Positions 13,921-19,128 of a DNA stretch of 19,128 nucleotides are shown piece by piece; position 1 is the stretch's first letter; each line of letters begins with the position of its first letter. Below the pieces are notes generated by a model. That model was not told the origin of the DNA. It saw only the letters and a program-made list of their open reading frames with translations, and searched no databases. Location of the stretch: NCBI GenBank assembly GCA_016783985.1, contig JADHVM010000013.1:1-19128 (forward strand), written 5' to 3'. The translations under genes and the position numbers were made by a program. Source of the stretch: Actinomycetota bacterium. Lineage in GTDB: Bacteria; Actinomycetota; Humimicrobiia; Humimicrobiales; Humimicrobiaceae.

Positions 13921-14847
13921 ATGTTAAGTGTTAAAAGTATATTAAATATAGAAGATTTAAGTTTGGAAGATATTAATTTAGTTTTAAGTAACGCAGATTC
14001 TTTTCTGGAAGTATTGAAAAGAGATTTGAAAAAGGTCCCAACTCTTAGAGGTAAAACCATAATTAATTTATTTTTTGAGCCAAGTACCAGAACAAAAACA
14101 TCTTTTGAATTAGCTGCAAAAAGAATGAATGCAGATTTAGTAAATTTTTCAGCACCGACAAGCAGCCTAAAAAAAGGTGAATCAATAATAGATACAGTAA
14201 GAACAATAATAGCGATGAAAGTCGATCTAATAATTGTAAGACACCCAGATAGCGGAGCTGCTAAATTTATTTTTGAAAAAACAAATATTCCAGTTATTAA
14301 TGCAGGGGATGGTAAAAATGAGCATCCTACTCAAGCGTTACTTGATTTATATACTATTAGAAAGAGATTTAAAGATTTTAAAAAAGTAAAAGTTGCTATA
14401 GTCGGAGATATTTTAAACAGCAGGGTAGCAAGATCAAATATTAAATTATTTAAAAAAATGGGATTTGATGTATCAGTAGTATCACCACCCATGCTGCTGC
14501 CTGAAAATATGGATTATTTTAATGTTGATATTAAGCATAATATTGATGATGTAATTGGAGAAGTTGATGTCATATATATGCTCAGGATGCAGTTTGAAAG
14601 ACATAGTAGGAAACTTTATCCTTCTGTAAGGGAATATAATGAATACCTGGGCTTAAATATGGATAGAGTCAGTAAAATGAAAAAAGAATCTATAGTTATG
14701 CATCCAGGTCCTGTAAACAGGGGGATAGAAATTAGTGAAGAAGTAATGAATTTAAATGACAAAGGTTCAGATAGATTATTAATTGATACCCAGGTAACTT
14801 ATGGAGTGGCAGTAAGGATGGCATTGCTTTATTTACTACTTGGTTAA
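13921..14847 (+). CDS. pyrB: Aspartate carbamoyltransferase catalytic subunit
   Basis: This 308-residue enzyme condenses carbamoyl phosphate with aspartate to N-carbamoylaspartate, the first committed pyrimidine step. Carbamoyl-phosphate-binding S55-T56-R57-T58 lies in FFEPSTRTKTSFE. H135 lies in HPTQALLDL, and an aspartate-side loop HPGPVNRGIEI is near residue 260. Length is normal and no fused regulatory or dihydroorotase part is present. No pyrI is seen nearby, as in Gram-positive type operons where the catalytic trimer works alone. The ATG at 13921 follows a run of A with no Shine-Dalgarno, but no other start lies near. pyrC begins 62 bp downstream. Confidence 0.96.
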   Translation: MLSVKSILNIEDLSLEDINLVLSNADSFLEVLKRDLKKVPTLRGKTIINLFFEPSTRTKTSFELAAKRMNADLVNFSAPTSSLKKGESIIDTVRTIIAMKVDLIIVRHPDSGAAKFIFEKTNIPVINAGDGKNEHPTQALLDLYTIRKRFKDFKKVKVAIVGDILNSRVARSNIKLFKKMGFDVSVVSPPMLLPENMDYFNVDIKHNIDDVIGEVDVIYMLRMQFERHSRKLYPSVREYNEYLGLNMDRVSKMKKESIVMHPGPVNRGIEISEEVMNLNDKGSDRLLIDTQVTYGVAVRMALLYLLLG

Positions 14848-14909
14848 TAGAGTCAATAGTTTGATGTTTTATTTATTATACAAGTATATATATATTAATT
14901 TAATAGAAA

Positions 14910-16241
14910 ATGAAAAAGATAAAAAATAATTTAAGCGAATATAAAAATATATTAATAAAATCTGGGAAAATAATCGACCCTGTTAGAAAAAAAGAATTTG
15001 ATTCAGATGTATTTATAAAAGAAGGAAGAATTTCAAAAATTGATAAAAAAATAGAGTTTAAAAATTTAGAGATAGCTGATAAAAATGATATTTTTGTAAT
15101 TGATGCATCAGGATTTATAGTTTCTCCTGGATTTGTTGATATGCATGTTCACTTAAGAGATCCCGGGAATGAAGATGAAGAGGATATAAAGAGCGGTATA
15201 AATGCAGCACTTAAGGGGGGTATTACTACTATTGCAAGTATGCCTAATACTGAACCTCCAATAGATAGCGAACATCTGGTTAAATATATTATTGAGAGTG
15301 CCATGAAACTTGACTATAAAATATTTCCAATTGCAGCAATGACCAAAAAAATTAAGGGAAAGGAAATTACAGAATTTGGCATATTGAAAAGAGCGGGAGC
15401 TGCAGCTTTATCAGATGATGGAAGGTGCGTTGCAAACTCAAGAATTATGTATGAGATTATGGAATATGCCAGGCAGTTTAAATTACTGCTAATTTTACAT
15501 GAAGAAGATTATAGCTTTTCTGAATCTGGTTTGGTACATGAAGGCTATTTTTCATCTAAACTTGGACTTGATGGGATTTCGTATTTGAGTGAGGACTTAG
15601 TTGTAGCAAGAGATATAATACTTGCAAAATATACAGGTGCAAGGATTCATATAACACATGTTAGTTCTAAAAATTCAGTAAAGATGATTAAGAAGGCTAA
15701 GGAAAATGATGTAAATATAACCTGTGATGTAACGCCGCATCATTTATTTTTCGATGATAGTTGTCTATCTGATTTTAATACTAATTTTAAAGTAAAGCCT
15801 CCAATAAGAAGTGAAGAGGACAGGGAGGCCATAATTGCTGGTATTAAAGAAGGTGTAATTGATGCAGTTGCAAGTGATCATGCACCGCATCTTGAAACTG
15901 AAAAAAATACTACATTTAAAGAAGCTTCATTTGGCGCAATAGGCCTGGAAACATTATTTAGTGCCTGTTATACAAAGTTATATAAACAGGAAGGAATTAA
16001 GCTGCCAGATGTAATATCACTTTTTACATCATCACCTTCAAATATATTAGACATAGAGTCCGGGAGTCTTAAGATTGGAAATAAAGCAGATATCACAATT
16101 TTTAATCCAGATAAAATCAATAAAATTGGAAAACAGGATTTTATATCTAAAAGTGTAAACAGCCCGTTTATTGGAGAGAGTCTTTTTGGTGAAGTAGTTT
16201 ATACAATAAATAATGGTAAATTGGTTTTTAAAAGTGGTTAA
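14910..16241 (+). CDS. pyrC: Dihydroorotase, class I
   Basis: This 443-residue amidohydrolase cyclises N-carbamoylaspartate to dihydroorotate. The metal site is readable: HVH at H79/H81 in DMHVHLRDPG, D169/D170 in SDDGR, H197 in LHEED, H250 in HITHVSS, and the catalytic Asp D323 in SDHAPH. An Asp in SDDG in place of a carboxylated lysine is usual for the class I enzymes of Gram-positive bacteria and Aquifex. The N-terminal beta domain (IKSGKIIDPVRKKEFDSDVFIKEGRI) and the C-terminal NKADITIFNP segment frame the barrel. The first ten residues before NILIKSG are longer than usual, and the ATG at 14910 has no Shine-Dalgarno, so the exact start is uncertain. carA follows after 44 bp. Confidence 0.95.
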   Translation: MKKIKNNLSEYKNILIKSGKIIDPVRKKEFDSDVFIKEGRISKIDKKIEFKNLEIADKNDIFVIDASGFIVSPGFVDMHVHLRDPGNEDEEDIKSGINAALKGGITTIASMPNTEPPIDSEHLVKYIIESAMKLDYKIFPIAAMTKKIKGKEITEFGILKRAGAAALSDDGRCVANSRIMYEIMEYARQFKLLLILHEEDYSFSESGLVHEGYFSSKLGLDGISYLSEDLVVARDIILAKYTGARIHITHVSSKNSVKMIKKAKENDVNITCDVTPHHLFFDDSCLSDFNTNFKVKPPIRSEEDREAIIAGIKEGVIDAVASDHAPHLETEKNTTFKEASFGAIGLETLFSACYTKLYKQEGIKLPDVISLFTSSPSNILDIESGSLKIGNKADITIFNPDKINKIGKQDFISKSVNSPFIGESLFGEVVYTINNGKLVFKSG

Positions 16242-16285
16242 TTTTTTAAGTGTAAAGAAAAAATTATTGGGGGTGAAAATAAATA

Positions 16286-17386
16286 TTGAAGACAACATTA
16301 ATGTTAGAAGATGGGAAAATATTTAAAGGGAAAAATATTGGTCACTGGGGTGAAGCAATTGGAGAAGTAGTTTTTAATACTTCAATGATGGGTTACCAGG
16401 AAATATTAACAGATCCTTCATACTGTGAGCAAATTGTTACAATGACTTATCCTCAGATTGGGAACTATGGAGTAAATAGCGAAGATGTGGAATCTGGAAA
16501 AATACAAATTAAAGGAATTATAGTTAAAGAATATTTTGATTATTATAGTAATTGGAGAGCAGAAGGAAGTCTTGGAGATTATTTAAAGAAATATAATATC
16601 GTAGGACTATCTGAAATAGATACCAGGCAATTAACAAAGCATATAAGATGCAAGGGTGCAATGAAAGGAATAATTTCTACAGTAACTGAGGATGAGAGAG
16701 AGCTAAGGGAAAAATTAGATAGTTACCCTGATATTAAAGGAAGAGACCTTGCAAAATATGTTACTTGCGATAAGCCATATATATATAATACTCGAAAAAA
16801 AGATTATAAATATACTATTGTTGCTATAGATTTTGGGATAAAAAGAGGAATATTAAAATGTTTGGATTGGAGTGGTTACAAGGTGATTGTAGTACCTGCT
16901 TCAACATGTGTTAGTGAAATTTTAAAATATAAGCCAGATGGAATTCTTCTCTCAAATGGACCAGGAGATCCTGCAGCAGTTAAGTATGCAATTAAAAATA
17001 TATCAAAATTAATAGGTAAAAAACCAATATTTGGTATTTGCCTGGGTCATCAATTGATGGCTTTAGCCCTTGGCGCAAGTACTTATAAACTTAAATTTGG
17101 TCATCATGGAGGGAACCATCCAATTAAGGATTTGAGGACAGGCAGGGTTGAGATATCTGCACAAAATCATGGGTTTTCAGTACAGAAAGATTCACTTGAG
17201 AATATTAAAAAAACCAAATATGCAGTAACGCATATAAATTTAAATGATAATACAATTGAAGCATTAGAATATCCTGATATTAGCGTGTTTACAGTACAGC
17301 ATCATCCTGAAGGAAAACCAGGGCCGCATGATTCAAGACATATATTTAGAAAATTTGAAGATTTAATTAAAGATTTCAATAATTAG
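16286..17386 (+). CDS. carA: Carbamoyl-phosphate synthase small subunit (glutamine amidotransferase)
   Basis: The 366-residue subunit hydrolyses glutamine and passes ammonia to CarB. The N-terminal domain (LEDGKIFKGKNIGHWGEAIGEVVFNTSMMGYQEILTDPSY, first about 45 residues) is CarA-specific. The C-terminal class I amidotransferase domain has the nucleophile C252 in FGICLGHQ and the His/Glu pair H340/E342 in HHPEGKPGPHDS. GPGDPA near residue 230 and AQNHGF near residue 290 agree. The TTG at 16286 is well supported by GGGGGTGA at 16269-16276, 9 nt upstream. The carB ATG follows 15 bp after the stop. Both are probably under the upstream PyrR attenuator; no separate promoter was seen. Confidence 0.97.
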   Translation: MKTTLMLEDGKIFKGKNIGHWGEAIGEVVFNTSMMGYQEILTDPSYCEQIVTMTYPQIGNYGVNSEDVESGKIQIKGIIVKEYFDYYSNWRAEGSLGDYLKKYNIVGLSEIDTRQLTKHIRCKGAMKGIISTVTEDERELREKLDSYPDIKGRDLAKYVTCDKPYIYNTRKKDYKYTIVAIDFGIKRGILKCLDWSGYKVIVVPASTCVSEILKYKPDGILLSNGPGDPAAVKYAIKNISKLIGKKPIFGICLGHQLMALALGASTYKLKFGHHGGNHPIKDLRTGRVEISAQNHGFSVQKDSLENIKKTKYAVTHINLNDNTIEALEYPDISVFTVQHHPEGKPGPHDSRHIFRKFEDLIKDFNN

Positions 17387-17401
17387 AAGAAAGGCTGGTT
17401 T

Positions 17402-19128
17402 ATGCCAAGAAGAAAAGATATAAGGAAAGTTTTAATAATAGGTTCGGGACCGATAGTTATTGGGCAGGCTTGTGAATTTGATTACTCGGGCACACAAGCT
17501 TGTAAAGTTTTAAAAGAAGAAGGTTATAATGTTGTGCTTGTTAACAGTAATCCTGCAACTATTATGACAGATCCTGAATTTGCAGATAAAACTTATATAG
17601 AGCCGCTAACCCCTGATTTTGTAGAAAAAATAATTCAAAGGGAAAGACCAGACGCAATGCTGCCTGCTTTAGGAGGACAAACAGGATTAAATATGGCTGC
17701 AGCTTTATCAAAAGAAAAAATTTTAGATAAGTATGGAGTAGAACTTATTGGTGTAGATATAGATATTATAAATAAAGCTGAAGATAGGGAAGAATTTAAA
17801 AAAGCAATGAGGAATATTAATCTTTATGTTCCCCCAAGTGGTTATGCACATAGTTTAAAGGAAGCTCTGGAATTTAGCAAAAAACTAAAATTCCCGTTAG
17901 TAGTCAGGCCAAGCTATACTTTAGGTGGATTAGGAGGTGGTGTAGCTTTTAATAAGGATGAATTTATAGAAATAGTTACAAGGGGTTTAGACTTTTCACC
18001 AAAATCTGAGGTATTAGTTGAGAAATCAGTTGCAGGGTGGAAAGAGATTGAATTGGAGATGATGCGGGATAAAAATGATAATGTAATTATTATATGTTCT
18101 ATTGAGAATTTTGATCCAATGGGAGTTCATACAGGTGATAGTATATGTGTAGCTCCTGCTCAAACTTTAACTTATAAAGAATATCAGAATATAAGAGATG
18201 CTGGTATTAAAATAATGAGAGAAATAGGAGTTAATGCAGGGGGATCAAATATCCAATTTGCGGTTAATCCAAAAAATGGGAAAGTAGCAGTTATTGAATT
18301 AAACCCAAGGGTTTCAAGAAGCAGTGCTTTAGCTTCTAAAGCAACTGGATATCCAATTGCAAAAATTGCAACAAAATTAGCTGTTGGTTATACACTGGAT
18401 GAAATTCCAAATGATATTACAAGGAAAACACCTGCTTGTTTTGAACCATCGATAGATTATGTGGTTGTAAAATTTCCAAGGTGGACTTTTGAGAAGTTCC
18501 CTGGAACTGATGCAAGTCTTACTACAAGGATGAAGTCAGTCGGCGAGGTCTTAGCAATTGGTAGGACATTTAAAGAAGCTATTCAAAAATCTATCAGGTC
18601 CTTAGAAATAGATAGGTATGGCCTTGGATTTGATGGAAGAGATAATATAAAAGAGGAATTGCTTTACGATAAATTATCAATTCCAAACCAGGATAGAGTT
18701 TTTTATATAAAGTATGCTTTTGAAATTGGCAAAAGTGTAGAAGAGATATTTAATAGTACGAAAATAGATCCCTGGTTCTTAAATAATATTAAACAACTGG
18801 TTGATTTTGAGAAAGAGTTTAAATCAGACAGTATTAAGAATGTTAAAAAAGAGAAATTACATGAAGCTAAAAGATTGGGATATTCGGATATTCAAATTTC
18901 TTTTTTATGTAAATGCAGTGAGAATGAAGTAAGGTCTTTAAGAAAAGAGTTAGGAATAAATGCTACTTTTAAGACAGTGGATACTTGTGCTGCTGAATTT
19001 GAAGCTTACACGCCTTATTATTATTCAACATACGAGTCGGAATGTGAAATAAAACCTTCAAGTAAAAAGAAAATAATCATTTTAGGTAGTGGGCCAAATA
19101 GAATAGGTCAAGGTATAGAGTTTGATTA
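17402..19128 (+). CDS. carB: Carbamoyl-phosphate synthase large subunit, 3' end outside the window
   Basis: The reading frame is open from ATG 17402 to the window edge (575 complete codons; full CarB is about 1070). It begins [30 protein letters not shown], the standard CarB start. The first ATP-grasp half is complete: [39 protein letters not shown] and [20 protein letters not shown]. The second half just begins with [18 protein letters not shown] at the right end. CarB forms carboxyphosphate and carbamate with two ATP and receives ammonia from CarA. AAAGG at 17391-17395 serves as a ribosome-binding site, 6 nt before the ATG. No frame disruption is seen in the part present. Confidence 0.96.
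   Translation, partial: MPRRKDIRKVLIIGSGPIVIGQACEFDYSGTQACKVLKEEGYNVVLVNSNPATIMTDPEFADKTYIEPLTPDFVEKIIQRERPDAMLPALGGQTGLNMAAALSKEKILDKYGVELIGVDIDIINKAEDREEFKKAMRNINLYVPPSGYAHSLKEALEFSKKLKFPLVVRPSYTLGGLGGGVAFNKDEFIEIVTRGLDFSPKSEVLVEKSVAGWKEIELEMMRDKNDNVIIICSIENFDPMGVHTGDSICVAPAQTLTYKEYQNIRDAGIKIMREIGVNAGGSNIQFAVNPKNGKVAVIELNPRVSRSSALASKATGYPIAKIATKLAVGYTLDEIPNDITRKTPACFEPSIDYVVVKFPRWTFEKFPGTDASLTTRMKSVGEVLAIGRTFKEAIQKSIRSLEIDRYGLGFDGRDNIKEELLYDKLSIPNQDRVFYIKYAFEIGKSVEEIFNSTKIDPWFLNNIKQLVDFEKEFKSDSIKNVKKEKLHEAKRLGYSDIQISFLCKCSENEVRSLRKELGINATFKTVDTCAAEFEAYTPYYYSTYESECEIKPSSKKKIIILGSGPNRIGQGIEFD

Noticed and set aside
1..19128. CRISPR arrays, tRNA or rRNA genes, transposases, phage genes, attachment sites, defence systems
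   Set aside because: I looked for regular spaced repeats, tRNA-like cloverleaves, integrase or transposase motifs and typical defence domains on both strands and saw none.

Overview
This is a roughly 30 % G+C bacterial chromosome segment, densely packed with housekeeping genes and showing no phage, insertion sequence, CRISPR or RNA-gene signal. Many starts are TTG or GTG. The pyrimidine genes run pyrR-pyrB-pyrC-carA-carB behind a PyrR-type RNA attenuator, and ileS is followed by lspA and an rluD-family gene. Both arrangements are common in Gram-positive and deep-branching bacteria. A DUF211 gene, best known from archaea, and an IleRS2-type isoleucyl-tRNA synthetase point to an anaerobic or deep lineage (Clostridia-like, Atribacterota-like or Humimicrobiia-like) rather than a well-studied genus. 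That placement is inference and weak.

Layout. 1-1023: 3' part of a TldE/PmbA-family gene. 1103-1603 (minus) and 1689-2516 (plus): divergent genes for a small multidrug export-family membrane protein and undecaprenyl-diphosphatase UppP. 2704-3432: a stand-alone short nucleotidyltransferase of the RmlA type. 3459-3680 (minus): a 73-residue zinc-ribbon-like protein with its own promoter. 3681-4015: a gene-free stretch holding that promoter, a doubtful 33-codon ORF and two tandem 21-bp dyads upstream of thioredoxin. 4016-5148: thioredoxin plus a DUF72 protein. 5223-10135: ileS, lspA, an rluD-type pseudouridine synthase and a DUF211 protein, tightly spaced. 10137-12946 (minus): a three-gene export cassette (membrane-anchored NEW3-domain protein, ABC ATPase, ABC-2 permease). 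12947-13324: a divergent control region with a tandem 16-bp repeat on the cassette side and a complete pyr attenuator on the other. 13325-19128: pyrR, pyrB, pyrC, carA and the first half of carB.

How the genes work together. PyrR senses UMP/UTP against PRPP and should control its own operon by binding the leader RNA hairpin at 13188-13220. The leader shows all three alternative structures: binding loop, antiterminator and terminator. CarA/CarB make carbamoyl phosphate, PyrB condenses it with aspartate, and PyrC closes the ring to dihydroorotate. The middle block serves translation (IleRS, 23S rRNA pseudouridylation) and lipoprotein maturation (LspA). The 5' block contains UppP for cell-wall lipid-carrier recycling and a sugar-nucleotide enzyme.

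Most notable points. IleRS carries a GVHH sequence where class I synthetases have HIGH, a swap reported for mupirocin hyper-resistant IleRS2 enzymes. The pyr attenuator can be folded by eye. Two tandem 21-bp dyads sit upstream of trxA, and a 16-bp tandem repeat covers a candidate promoter of the NEW3-ABC cassette. I see no convincing wholly new multi-gene system; the unexplained elements are small (zinc-ribbon protein, DUF211, the repeats).
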